59,371 nt of DNA from Christensenella hongkongensis (GTDB taxonomy: Bacteria; Bacillota; Clostridia; Christensenellales; Christensenellaceae), in the NCBI RefSeq assembly GCF_000981035.1, contig NZ_LAYJ01000078.1, positions 1 to 59,371 on the forward strand, in the 5' to 3' direction. This document shows, one piece after another, positions 8,900 through 19,131 of the stretch (positions within the stretch are counted from its first letter, which is position 1; every line of letters starts with the position of its first letter). Under the pieces are notes generated by a model. The model was not told where the DNA came from and made no database searches. It worked only from the letters and a program-made list of their open reading frames with translations. The position numbers and the translations under genes are program-made.

Positions 8900-9784
8900 T
8901 CACTCGATATTTTGTATTTGTTCCCTTATTTTCTCAATCTCGCCTTTGCCGGCGATCACCCGTTTTAATATTTCATTATCCTGCGTTTTGGAACCAATCG
9001 TGTTAAATTCCCTGTTGAGCTCCTGCACAATGAAATCCATATTCCTGCCCTGCGACGTATTTTCCTCCGCCGCCGCTTTGAACTGTTTTACATGGCTTTT
9101 GATACGCACAAGCTCTTCTGTAATATTACAACGGTCGGCGTAAAACGCCACCTCCTGCGCAAGCCTTTGCTCGTCAACGTCTGCTCCGTCGAGTATTTCC
9201 TGTAACCGCTCTTTCAGCTTGGCTTTATACTCCGTGACGACAACGTCTTCTTTTGACTCGATTTCCCTTGCATAGGCCAGAATCGTATCAAGCCGTGCTA
9301 TGATATCCCCCTTAAGCTGTGCCCCCTCCTTTTCCCTGGAGGCGGTAAGCTCTGCAAGTGCCGCGTCGAGGTTGGTATACAACAGGGTTTTCAAAGCCTG
9401 CTCGTCTGAATTTTCGTCCTCATAGGTAACCGCATCCGGCAGCCGCATCAGCTGCGAAACCGTTACATCGTTTTCGATACCGGTGCCTTCGGTAATCTCC
9501 CGCGCCGCCTGCAAATATGCTGTAACAAGAGGCATATCCACAATGACCTTTTTCGCGTCGATCCGCTCCGAAGAATAATAGATAAACACATCCACCCTGC
9601 CGCGCGACAGGTGCTTCTTTAAATATTTACGGACTTCATCCTCTAAAAACATCATAAACCGCGGCTCACGGATACTGATATCCAAAAAGCGGTGATTTAC
9701 CGTTTTGATTTCCACCCGCAGTTTCCTGCCGTCTATCGCGATCTCGCTTTTACCAAAGCCAGTCATGCTTTTCAATGCGCGCAT
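8900..9784 (-). CDS. yicC: YicC family endoribonuclease
   Basis: YicC proteins are reported to be Mg/Mn-dependent endoribonucleases. 294 aa, with the family N-terminus [24 protein letters not shown], and the C-terminal block [20 protein letters not shown]. The ATG at 9784 is almost on top of a GAGGT. A TTG at 9775, 9 nt after GAGGT, would give the more typical MKSMTGFGK start, so the start may be three codons later. A sigma-A promoter lies just upstream. Confidence 0.93.
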   Translation of the reverse strand: MRALKSMTGFGKSEIAIDGRKLRVEIKTVNHRFLDISIREPRFMMFLEDEVRKYLKKHLSRGRVDVFIYYSSERIDAKKVIVDMPLVTAYLQAAREITEGTGIENDVTVSQLMRLPDAVTYEDENSDEQALKTLLYTNLDAALAELTASREKEGAQLKGDIIARLDTILAYAREIESKEDVVVTEYKAKLKERLQEILDGADVDEQRLAQEVAFYADRCNITEELVRIKSHVKQFKAAAEENTSQGRNMDFIVQELNREFNTIGSKTQDNEILKRVIAGKGEIEKIREQIQNIE

Positions 9785-9811
9785 ACCTCGTTTTCAAAAT
9801 CATTGCATATT

Positions 9812-9840
9812 ATTATATCATACAATATCAGCGTTATAAA
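9812..9840 (-). promoter_or_regulatory. Promoter of yicC
   Basis: Minus-strand -35 TTTATA (9835-9840), 17-bp spacer, -10 TATAAT (9812-9817). The -35 overlaps the stop of the preceding gene. Start of the yicC-remA-gmk-rpoZ-coaBC transcript. Confidence 0.6.
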
Positions 9841-10832
9841 GCATCTCTTTCCAGGACTTTGTACAGTTCGTCCGCCTGATAAGGCGTAAGCGGTTTTTTC
9901 CCGCCGGAAGAGATATCGTATACGCCCCGCTCTGTCACTTTTCCAATCACCGTAGCCATAATCCCGTTCTTTATAAGACGCTCCGCCACGCGTTGTCCGT
10001 CTTTCGCGGATATCATCATACTACCGCTTGAAATAAGTCCATAAATATCCAGACCGTATTTTTCACAGATTTTCTTTGTGACGGATAGCACCGGCACCTT
10101 TGAAAAATCGATCGACGCGCCTGTCCCTGAGGCTTCGCTCATCTCGCATACCGCCCCAAGCACGCCGCCCTCGGTAATGTCGTGCATCGCGCTTACGCCG
10201 TCGATCCCTGCCGCAAAGGTACCGTCCCGTACAACGCTCAGCGATTCTTTTATCATTTTCAGTTCGTCTTCATCTTCCCCTGTGAGCATTCCCCGAAGCT
10301 CTTCCCTGTATTCGCTCGCGATGATCGCCGTACCTTCCAGCCCGGCATATTTTGTCATAATGAGGTCGTCCCCCACCTTCATGTCAGCAGTTTTAAACAT
10401 TTTACCGGGAATCACCGGCTTTCCGATTATCGCAACAGAAACCACCAGACGTGAAACGCTGTCCGTAACCTCCGTATGACCGCCAATGATATCGATTCCA
10501 AGGCTTCCCGCTGTTTCCGTAAGCTGCGCCATAATCTTTTTGATCTGCTCTTCCGCCGCACACGGCGGAATCAGTAGAGTCGTCAGCGCAGCGATTGGAA
10601 CTGCGCCCGCCGCTGCAATATCGTTTGCGTTGATGTGGATTGCAAGCGTGCCCGTCTGCTCGCCGCCCGCGGTGATCGGATCCGTAGAAACCACGCAAAG
10701 GTCGCTGCCTACGCGCACAGCGCAACAATCTTCTCCCACACCCGCGCCTACGACGGTTTCAGAATTTTTTGGCGTAATTTTATTGATAACAAGCTCCTGC
10801 AGCTTTGCGTTTGTCAGCTTTCCCTGTTTCAT
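9834..10832 (-). CDS. AIR synthase-related protein, HypE-like fold
   Basis: 332 aa of the PurM/SelD/ThiL/HypE ATP-binding superfamily. The N-terminal glycine-rich segment GAGVGEDCCAV, the nucleotide-binding STDPITAGGEQTG, INANDIAAAGAVP and the central IIGGHTEVTD are clear, followed by the C-terminal AIRS_C domain (DITEGGVLGAVCEM). HypE ends in a conserved PRIC-type cysteine needed for cyanation; this protein ends ERDAL with none, so it is not classical HypE. The substrate is unknown. The ATG overlaps the gatB stop by 4 bp (ATGA), so it is co-translated with gatCAB. Confidence 0.85.
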   Translation of the reverse strand: MKQGKLTNAKLQELVINKITPKNSETVVGAGVGEDCCAVRVGSDLCVVSTDPITAGGEQTGTLAIHINANDIAAAGAVPIAALTTLLIPPCAAEEQIKKIMAQLTETAGSLGIDIIGGHTEVTDSVSRLVVSVAIIGKPVIPGKMFKTADMKVGDDLIMTKYAGLEGTAIIASEYREELRGMLTGEDEDELKMIKESLSVVRDGTFAAGIDGVSAMHDITEGGVLGAVCEMSEASGTGASIDFSKVPVLSVTKKICEKYGLDIYGLISSGSMMISAKDGQRVAERLIKNGIMATVIGKVTERGVYDISSGGKKPLTPYQADELYKVLERDAL

Positions 10833-12256
10833 GCCTTGTCAAGCTCCGCCTTTACAAGTTCGTTTACCGTTTTTGGATTTGCTTTTCCTTTTGTGGCTTT
10901 CATTACCTGGCCGACAAAAAAAGTCATTGCCTTTGCATTACCGCCTTTGTAATCTGCAACCGGCTTTGGATTGTCTTTTATAATCTGCTGAACCATCGTA
11001 AGGATTTCATCCGCGTTATCAATCTGTTTGAGTCCATTAGCTTCCACAATTTGCGCGGGTTTTTTACCCGTCTTGAACATTTCCTCAAACACCTGTTTTC
11101 CCACGCTGGAATTGATCACACCATCCGCCACAAGCTTTAACAGATCGGTAAAATCCTGCGGCGAAACCGGGATGTTCTCCGGCTCAATGTTATTTTCCTT
11201 CATAAGCCGCGCAAGATCTACCATAATATAATTGCTGATTGCCTTGGGCTCGTTATAGAGCGCTACGCTTTCCTCGAACAGCTTTGCGGTATACTTGGAC
11301 ATCGTAAGAATCCCCGCGTCGTATTCCGGCAAGCCAAACTCCGATACATAGCGCTCACGCTTTGCAGCCGGAAGCTCAGGCAGCGAAGCTTTGATTTCCG
11401 CAATATGCTCATCCGTCAAATAGACCGGCACGAGGTCAGGATCCGGGAAATACCTGTAGTCATGCGCTTCCTCTTTATCACGCATTGAAAACGTCTTTCC
11501 TTTTGCGTCGTCCCAGCGGCGTGTTTCCTGCACAATGCTTCCACCGTCCTCGATTACCTCAATATGGCGCTTCGCCTCATATTCGATTGCACGCTGCGCC
11601 GCCGATATACTGTTGATGTTTTTCAGTTCAGTACGCGTGCCGAACGTCGTTTCGCCCTCCGGCCTTACTGAAATATTTACGTCGCAGCGCATCGATCCTT
11701 CTTCCATCTTGCAGTCCGATACGCCAATATATTCCATATTTGCCTTTACCGTATCAAGGAATGCCTTTACCTGCGCCGCATTCCGAAAATCCGGTTCCGT
11801 GACGATCTCCATCAGCGGCACGCCGCCGCGGTTATAGTCCACAAGGCTTTCCGTTCCCTGGTGCACAAGCTTTCCCGCATCCTCCTCGATATGGATGCGC
11901 GTAATACCTATCGTATGCTTTTCCCCATCCACATCCAGCTCAACCTCCCCGCGCGAACAAAGCGGAAAATCGAACTGGGAAATCTGGTATGCCTTTGCAA
12001 GGTCCGGATAAAAATATCCCTTCCTGTCAAGCTTGGAATAATTTGGTATCTCACAATTTAAGGATAACCCGGCGCGTACGCCGTATTCCACCGCCTGCAT
12101 GTTCAAAACCGGCAGCGTTCCCGGCATGGAAAGGCATACCGGACAAACGTTCGTATTCGGTTCCGAGCCGAATTTATTTTTGCAGGCGCAGAAAATTTTT
12201 GTTTCCGTCGCCATCTCAACATGAACTTCAAGCCCAATCACTGTTTCGTATTTCAT
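10829..12256 (-). CDS. gatB: Asp-tRNA(Asn)/Glu-tRNA(Gln) amidotransferase subunit B
   Basis: Binds and phosphorylates the misacylated tRNA in the GatCAB complex. 475 aa from the ATG at 12256, giving MKYETVIGLEVHVEMATETK; GGAGAG lies 6 nt upstream. Zinc-type cysteines occur in FCACKNKFG and NVCPVCLSMPG. The YqeY-like tail domain is at the C-terminus. Its stop overlaps the next gene (ATGA). Confidence 0.96.
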   Translation of the reverse strand: MKYETVIGLEVHVEMATETKIFCACKNKFGSEPNTNVCPVCLSMPGTLPVLNMQAVEYGVRAGLSLNCEIPNYSKLDRKGYFYPDLAKAYQISQFDFPLCSRGEVELDVDGEKHTIGITRIHIEEDAGKLVHQGTESLVDYNRGGVPLMEIVTEPDFRNAAQVKAFLDTVKANMEYIGVSDCKMEEGSMRCDVNISVRPEGETTFGTRTELKNINSISAAQRAIEYEAKRHIEVIEDGGSIVQETRRWDDAKGKTFSMRDKEEAHDYRYFPDPDLVPVYLTDEHIAEIKASLPELPAAKRERYVSEFGLPEYDAGILTMSKYTAKLFEESVALYNEPKAISNYIMVDLARLMKENNIEPENIPVSPQDFTDLLKLVADGVINSSVGKQVFEEMFKTGKKPAQIVEANGLKQIDNADEILTMVQQIIKDNPKPVADYKGGNAKAMTFFVGQVMKATKGKANPKTVNELVKAELDKA

Positions 12257-12269
12257 TGCATTCTCTCCA

Positions 12270-13724
12270 TCATAATGTCGGTTTCCGGTCAAATTTCACT
12301 GCCTGCTCAAAATGATAGGCTGCACGGAACATCGTGTTTTCGTCAAACGCCTTCGCAATGATCTGCACCGAAACGGGCAAACCTTCCTTTGTAACGCCTG
12401 ACGGCAGCGAAATAGCTGTTACGCCCGCAATATTCACCGGCACCGTAAACAAATCGTTCAGATACATTTCAAGCGGATTGGATTTCGCGCCTACCTGAAA
12501 CGCCGGCGAGGGTGCGGTTGGCGAAATCAGAACGTCGTATTTTTCGAACAGACGTTCAAAATCGTTTTTGATCAATGTTTTTACCTTGAGCGCTTTCAGG
12601 TAATAAGCATCGTAATAACCCGAGCTCAAAACATAATTGCCCAGCATAATCCGGCGCTTTGTCTCGTCTCCAAACCCCTCGGAACGTGTGTTTTTATACA
12701 TCTGTTTCAAATCGTCGTATTGCTCTGTGCGGTACCCATAGCGTATCCCGTCAAAACGCGAAAGATTCGACGCGACCTCCGCAGAAGCAATGACATAGTA
12801 TGCGGAAAGCGCATAATCAAAGGTAGGAAGCGATGTTTCCTCAACAACCGCACCCATATCCTCAAAAAGTTTGATCGCATCAAGGTAGGATTGCTTCACC
12901 TCAGGATCAATCTCCTGCTGTAAATATTCTTTTGGAATACCTACTCTCAGGCCTTTAACGTCCTGCTTCATACCTTCGCCATAATGCGGATATTCCATAA
13001 TTGCAGAGGTGGAGTCCTTTTTATCGTTGCCCGCAATGATATCCATCACAAAGGCGGAATCCTCAACATTTTTGGTCAATGGCCCGATCTGGTCGAGAGA
13101 TGAGGCAAACGCCATCAGCCCAAACCGCGATACAGTCCCATAGGTGGGCTTTAGTCCAACCACACCGCAAAATGCCGCAGGCTGCCGGACCGAGCCGCCC
13201 GTATCTGATCCAAGCGCGAATATCGCTTCATCCGCCGCAACGCAAGCCGCACTGCCGCCCGAAGAGCCGCCCGGCACGCGTGTCGTATCCCACGGATTCT
13301 TTGTCACACCGTAATAAGAAGTTTCTGTAGAAGAGCCCATTGCAAATTCATCCATATTTGCCTTTGCAAGCATTACATAGTCTTCGGCCTTCAGTTTTTC
13401 AATTACAGTTGCGTCATATACCGGCTTATAATTATAAAGCATCTTGGAGGATGCCGTCGATAGCACCCCCTTTGTGCACATATTATCCTTAATTATGGTT
13501 GGAATCCCCGCAAGCCTGCCAAGTTTTTCTCCCCTTGCGCGTTTTTCATCCACACGTTTCGCTGTTTCCAGCGCTTGCTCCGCGCACACTGTCACGAGTG
13601 CATTTATCTGCGGCTCCACCGCCTCAATCCTGTCGATACAGGCCTGCGTCAGCTCTGCAGACGATATTTCCTTTTTGTCAAGCAGCTCCGCAGCCTGCTT
13701 TATGTTCAGTTCCCTGAGTTCCAT
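12270..13724 (-). CDS. gatA: Asp-tRNA(Asn)/Glu-tRNA(Gln) amidotransferase subunit A
   Basis: Amidase that releases ammonia from glutamine for GatB. 484 aa from the ATG at 13724 ([15 protein letters not shown]), preceded by AGGAGGGG. The amidase Ser-cisSer-Lys triad is visible: Lys in [10 protein letters not shown] and the two serines in [13 protein letters not shown]. It lies 8 bp after gatC and 13 bp before gatB. Confidence 0.96.
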   Translation of the reverse strand: MELRELNIKQAAELLDKKEISSAELTQACIDRIEAVEPQINALVTVCAEQALETAKRVDEKRARGEKLGRLAGIPTIIKDNMCTKGVLSTASSKMLYNYKPVYDATVIEKLKAEDYVMLAKANMDEFAMGSSTETSYYGVTKNPWDTTRVPGGSSGGSAACVAADEAIFALGSDTGGSVRQPAAFCGVVGLKPTYGTVSRFGLMAFASSLDQIGPLTKNVEDSAFVMDIIAGNDKKDSTSAIMEYPHYGEGMKQDVKGLRVGIPKEYLQQEIDPEVKQSYLDAIKLFEDMGAVVEETSLPTFDYALSAYYVIASAEVASNLSRFDGIRYGYRTEQYDDLKQMYKNTRSEGFGDETKRRIMLGNYVLSSGYYDAYYLKALKVKTLIKNDFERLFEKYDVLISPTAPSPAFQVGAKSNPLEMYLNDLFTVPVNIAGVTAISLPSGVTKEGLPVSVQIIAKAFDENTMFRAAYHFEQAVKFDRKPTL

Positions 13725-13732
13725 AGCCCCTC

Positions 13733-14020
13733 CTAGTCCACTACCTTTGGCACGACAAAGCATCCGTCTTCCCGTTCCGGTGCATTTTTGAGCATATCAT
13801 CCCGCTCCCAAACTTTCCCGGGTATGTCTTCGCGTACGACGTTTTGCTGTTTTAAAATATAGCTCGTCGGTTCCACGCCTTCCGTATCCAGCTCATTGAG
13901 CTTTTCAGCGTGCGCGAGGATTTCATCCAGGTTTTTTTGCAGCATTTGTTTTTTTTCATCTGTAAGGCTGAGCATCGAAAGCGATGCGATTTTTTCTACT
14001 TCTTCTATTGTGACGCGCAT
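13733..14020 (-). CDS. gatC: Asp-tRNA(Asn)/Glu-tRNA(Gln) amidotransferase subunit C
   Basis: Small belt subunit that holds GatA and GatB together. 95 aa, typical start [20 protein letters not shown] and the conserved C-terminal region ([21 protein letters not shown]). First gene of the gat operon, directly behind a sigma-A promoter. Confidence 0.95.
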   Translation of the reverse strand: MRVTIEEVEKIASLSMLSLTDEKKQMLQKNLDEILAHAEKLNELDTEGVEPTSYILKQQNVVREDIPGKVWERDDMLKNAPEREDGCFVVPKVVD

Positions 14021-14058
14021 ATTCTTTCCATCCTTTTCCCAAATTCATATAATCATAT

Positions 14059-14087
14059 ATTATATCATAAATCTGTTTTGCCGTGAA
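14059..14087 (-). promoter_or_regulatory. Promoter of the gatCAB operon
   Basis: Minus-strand -35 TTCACG (14082-14087), 17-bp spacer, -10 TATAAT (14059-14064), about 38 bp before the gatC ATG. Confidence 0.6.
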
Positions 14088-14101
14088 CAATATTGCAAGT
14101 A

Positions 14102-14131
14102 AAAAAGGAATGGTCAACGCCCTTCCCTTTG
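14102..14131 (-). terminator. Possible terminator after the C_GCAxxG_C_C gene
   Basis: Imperfect stem (AAAGGGAAGG against CCATTCCTTT, 8 of 10 pairs) followed by TTTTTT on the minus strand. It lies just before the gatC promoter, where a terminator is expected. Confidence 0.4.
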
Positions 14132-14134
14132 CCA

Positions 14135-14527
14135 TTATTTTTCCATGATCGGCTCCAGTATTTCAGCCGCACCCTCCACAGCTTTCCAGCACCGCGTTTC
14201 TTTGGAAAATTGATTCTTGCGTACCTCTTTACATAAAGTGTGCCCAAAACGTTCCTCAAATCCCTTCATCATTTCCCTGCATTTCGGGCCAAGCGTTTCG
14301 CTTTCATGTGCAATCGTTTTTACTTCCTTTGCGCTGATTGCGCCCATAGCCCCGCTAACAGCACCGCAAACGCTCCCGCACTGCATTCCCGCTCCAAAGC
14401 ATCCATAGGATTTCAAACCGGCTTCATTGATACCAAGGTCATACACGTCGTTTGCCGCGCGAATGATTGCCTCAGCACAGTTGTAATCCTTGTCATTGTA
14501 GTATTCCTTTGCTTTTTCCTTTAACAT
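14135..14527 (-). CDS. C_GCAxxG_C_C family putative redox protein
   Basis: 130 aa starting MLKEKAKEYYNDKDYNCAEA; GGAGG lies upstream of the ATG at 14527. Cysteine layout fits the C_GCAxxG_C_C family: NCAEA near the N-terminus, then GCFGAGMQCGSVCGAVSGA, and two more cysteines (GPKCREM and LCKEV) downstream. The family is thought to be redox-active or metal-binding; the biochemical role is not established. It follows ligA by 25 bp, probably at the end of the yerC-pcrA-ligA transcript. Confidence 0.85.
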   Translation of the reverse strand: MLKEKAKEYYNDKDYNCAEAIIRAANDVYDLGINEAGLKSYGCFGAGMQCGSVCGAVSGAMGAISAKEVKTIAHESETLGPKCREMMKGFEERFGHTLCKEVRKNQFSKETRCWKAVEGAAEILEPIMEK

Positions 14528-14552
14528 ACCCGTTCCTCCATTTATGATACCG

Positions 14553-16529
<1,977 letters not shown>

Positions 16530-18713
16530 CTATTTCAAAATTTTCAACGAAGCAAATGCCAAAAACATCTTCTTTTCGCCAACCTCATAAAAGTCGACGA
16601 CCGCGACGCGCGAATCGCCTTCTCCCATGATTGTCTTTACCTTGCCACGTCCGAATGTCTTGTGCTCAACCACAGTTCCAATCTGATAATCCCCGCTCAC
16701 CTTCTGCGGCTTGCTCTTTTCCAGATTGAAACCGTCTCCTGAAAAGAAAGTTGGCTTTGACTGCGTCTGCTGCGCCGCAATCACCGGTTTTTGCTTTTTG
16801 CCGATGCGGTTGAGCATATCTTCGTCAATCTCATCCAAAAAACGTGACTGTACGGACGGCTGCATCCGTCCATAAAGCGTCCTGACATTTGAATGCAGCA
16901 GGTACAGCCTTTCCTTTGCACGCGTCACCGCCACATAACAGAGCCTGCGTTCTTCCTCCACATTATCCTCGTCAATCGCCCTTTGGCTTGGAAAGATATT
17001 CTCATCCATCCCTGCCACAAACACTGCGTCAAACTCCAACCCCTTTGCCGCGTGCATGGTCATCAGCGTCACACCGCCCTGGTCGTCCATGCTGTCAAGG
17101 TCCGTAATAAGCGCAATATTCTGTAAAAAGCCCTCCAGGGAAGCATCCTCGTCAGCATCATAGGTATATGCGGAGTTAATCAGCTCCGCAACGTTCTCCA
17201 TACGAGCTTCCGCCTCCGGTGTCTGCTCTGCCTCCAGCATCGCTTTATATCCCGAAACCTCATAGACCTGCTCCAATATCTCATGTACTGCCTTTTCTTC
17301 CCTGCCTTCGGTCATTTTTTCATAAAGCGCGGCAAATTCGTTCGCCTTCTTTATAAGCGCTTTATCCGTAAGCAAAACATTTGCGTTTTGCATCACATCA
17401 AGGATTGGGATATCGTTATAAGCCGCCGCTTCTGTCAGCATCGTGATTTTTGCCCCGCCGATCGCGCGCTTGGGCGTATTGATGATACGCAACAACTGCA
17501 GGTCTGCCGCAGGATTGGCAATAATATTGAGGTAAGCCACCATGTCCTTGATTTCTTTGCGTTCGTAAAAGCTGATCCCCCCGTAAATCCTGTAAGGAAT
17601 CGCATAAAGGCGCAGCTTTTCCTCGAGAATCCTCGAAAGCGTATGGATGCGGTACAAAATCGCCATATCGGAATAGCGCATTCCCTCATCTGAAAGCCGC
17701 TGTATTTCCCTTGCTATGGTTTCAGCTTCCTCAAACTCGCTGTTCGCTGTATAAAGGACTGGTTTATCTCCCTTATCGATATCGCTCCACAGCGTCTTGC
17801 CTTTACGCCCTTCATTGTTTTTGATCACACAGTTCGCAACGTTCAGAATTTTTTTATCCGACCTGTAATTCTGCTCCAGCCGGATCACAGTCGCCCCCGG
17901 AAAATCCTTTTCAAATTCAAGGATATTCCTGATGTTCGCCCCACGGAACGCATAAATGGACTGATCGTCGTCACCCACCACAAAGATATTTCCATATCCT
18001 TCGGAGAGTATTTTGATCAGCTTATACTGAACCATATTGGTGTCCTGGTATTCGTCCACCAGGATATACCTGAATTTCCTCTGGTAATAATCGCGCGCTT
18101 CCTCGTCCGTCTCCAAAAGCCGCAGGGTATTGAGGAGCAGGTCGTCGAAATCCATGGCATTCTGCCGGTGCAATTCCTGCGTATATTCTTCAAAGATCGC
18201 CTCTGCGTGCTCTGCGACAAAAGGATTTTTTTCTTCCGCATACTGATCGAAATCAAGCGTCGTACTGTCGTTTTTATACTTGCTGATGAGGTTTTTCATA
18301 TATCGGTCCGAATATGACTTATTCTCCTTAAGCCCCTTCTTTTCCAGTATTTTTTTCATCAGGCGCAGCGTATCGTCCGTGTCATAAATCAGGAAATTTC
18401 TGGTATACCCTATTTTCTGCGCATACCGCCGCAGCATCCGCACACACATTGCGTGAAAGGTGCTGATCCACATATCCCGCATATCCACGTCCACAACGCC
18501 TGAAATACGTTCGCGCATTTCCTGCGCCGCTTTGTTGGTAAATGTAATTGCGAGTATTTGCCACGGCGCAACTCTTTTTTCGTTGATCAGGTAGGCCACA
18601 CGCTCTGTAAGAACGCGTGTTTTACCGCTTCCCGCGCCCGCAAGAACAAGTACGGCTCCCGTGATCGTCTCCACCGCTTTCTGCTGTCTTTCATTTAATC
18701 CGTGCAACGTCAT
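16530..18713 (-). CDS. pcrA: ATP-dependent DNA helicase PcrA/UvrD
   Basis: Superfamily 1 3'-5' helicase for repair and clearing of replication forks. 727 aa. Walker A GAGSGKT (26-32), DEYQDTN, the QNYRSDKKIL motif, MTMHAAKGLEFD, and VAVTRAKERLYL are all visible. The C-terminal Tudor-like RNA polymerase-interaction segment (GTVVEHKTFGRGKVKTI) is present. Start overlaps the yerC stop (ATGA at 18710-18713). Confidence 0.97.
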   Translation of the reverse strand: MTLHGLNERQQKAVETITGAVLVLAGAGSGKTRVLTERVAYLINEKRVAPWQILAITFTNKAAQEMRERISGVVDVDMRDMWISTFHAMCVRMLRRYAQKIGYTRNFLIYDTDDTLRLMKKILEKKGLKENKSYSDRYMKNLISKYKNDSTTLDFDQYAEEKNPFVAEHAEAIFEEYTQELHRQNAMDFDDLLLNTLRLLETDEEARDYYQRKFRYILVDEYQDTNMVQYKLIKILSEGYGNIFVVGDDDQSIYAFRGANIRNILEFEKDFPGATVIRLEQNYRSDKKILNVANCVIKNNEGRKGKTLWSDIDKGDKPVLYTANSEFEEAETIAREIQRLSDEGMRYSDMAILYRIHTLSRILEEKLRLYAIPYRIYGGISFYERKEIKDMVAYLNIIANPAADLQLLRIINTPKRAIGGAKITMLTEAAAYNDIPILDVMQNANVLLTDKALIKKANEFAALYEKMTEGREEKAVHEILEQVYEVSGYKAMLEAEQTPEAEARMENVAELINSAYTYDADEDASLEGFLQNIALITDLDSMDDQGGVTLMTMHAAKGLEFDAVFVAGMDENIFPSQRAIDEDNVEEERRLCYVAVTRAKERLYLLHSNVRTLYGRMQPSVQSRFLDEIDEDMLNRIGKKQKPVIAAQQTQSKPTFFSGDGFNLEKSKPQKVSGDYQIGTVVEHKTFGRGKVKTIMGEGDSRVAVVDFYEVGEKKMFLAFASLKILK

Positions 18714-19012
18714 TCTCCCTGCTGTTTTTTATTTCGTTTGAGCACCATCTGGTATCCGCCTGTACCATAATTAAGGCACTTGTTTACACGCGAGATTGTG
18801 GCGGTAGAGGCTCCTGTTTTATCTGCAATGGCATGGCAGGTCGTTTTATCTGCCAGCATTTGTGCAACCTTATAGCGCTGCCCAATCGCAGACAACTCCG
18901 CAACCGTGCACAGGTCCTCAAAAAACAGGTAACATTCCTCTTCGTTTTTAAGCGAAAGGATCGCCTCAAACAGCGCGTCAAGTTCTTTGGATTTCAATTT
19001 CGATTCGAACAA
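18710..19012 (-). CDS. yerC: YerC/YecD family TrpR-like regulator
   Basis: 100 aa helix-turn-helix protein of the TrpR superfamily. The reading helix region is TGASTATISRVNKCLNYG; the N-terminal ALFEAILSLKNEEECYLFF fits the family. Homologues often sit before pcrA; the ligand and regulon are unknown. The start is TTG at 19012, with GAGAGGTG 7 nt upstream and no nearby ATG. A palindrome lies over its putative -10, suggesting self-control. Confidence 0.88.
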   Translation of the reverse strand: MFESKLKSKELDALFEAILSLKNEEECYLFFEDLCTVAELSAIGQRYKVAQMLADKTTCHAIADKTGASTATISRVNKCLNYGTGGYQMVLKRNKKQQGE

Positions 19013-19033
19013 TTTAAAACACCTCTCAATGCA

Positions 19034-19065
19034 AAAATGCAGGTATTGTCATACACCTACATTTT
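19034..19065. promoter_or_regulatory. Candidate operator before yerC
   Basis: 11-bp arms (19034-19044 and 19055-19065) with one mismatch and a 10-bp spacer, so the centres are two helical turns apart. The distal arm overlaps a candidate -10 (TAAAAT, 19061-19066) on the minus strand; no good -35 is seen. Its place suits a dimeric repressor, possibly YerC itself; this is inference. Confidence 0.45.
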
Positions 19066-19131
19066 AACACATTACTACGCGAAAAAAAACTACAACTCTT
19101 TCTCAAGTAGCTGAAAAAGCAAAATCAATTA

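Noticed and set aside
9834-10832. HypE, carbamoyl dehydratase for [NiFe] hydrogenase maturation
   Set aside because: The C-terminal cysteine needed for the reaction is absent, no other hyp genes are nearby, and the hydrogenase in the window is of the [FeFe] type.
19079-19131. Terminator after yerC promoter region on the parC side
   Set aside because: Only a 4-bp CTAC/GTAG stem before a T-run on the minus strand; too weak to call.
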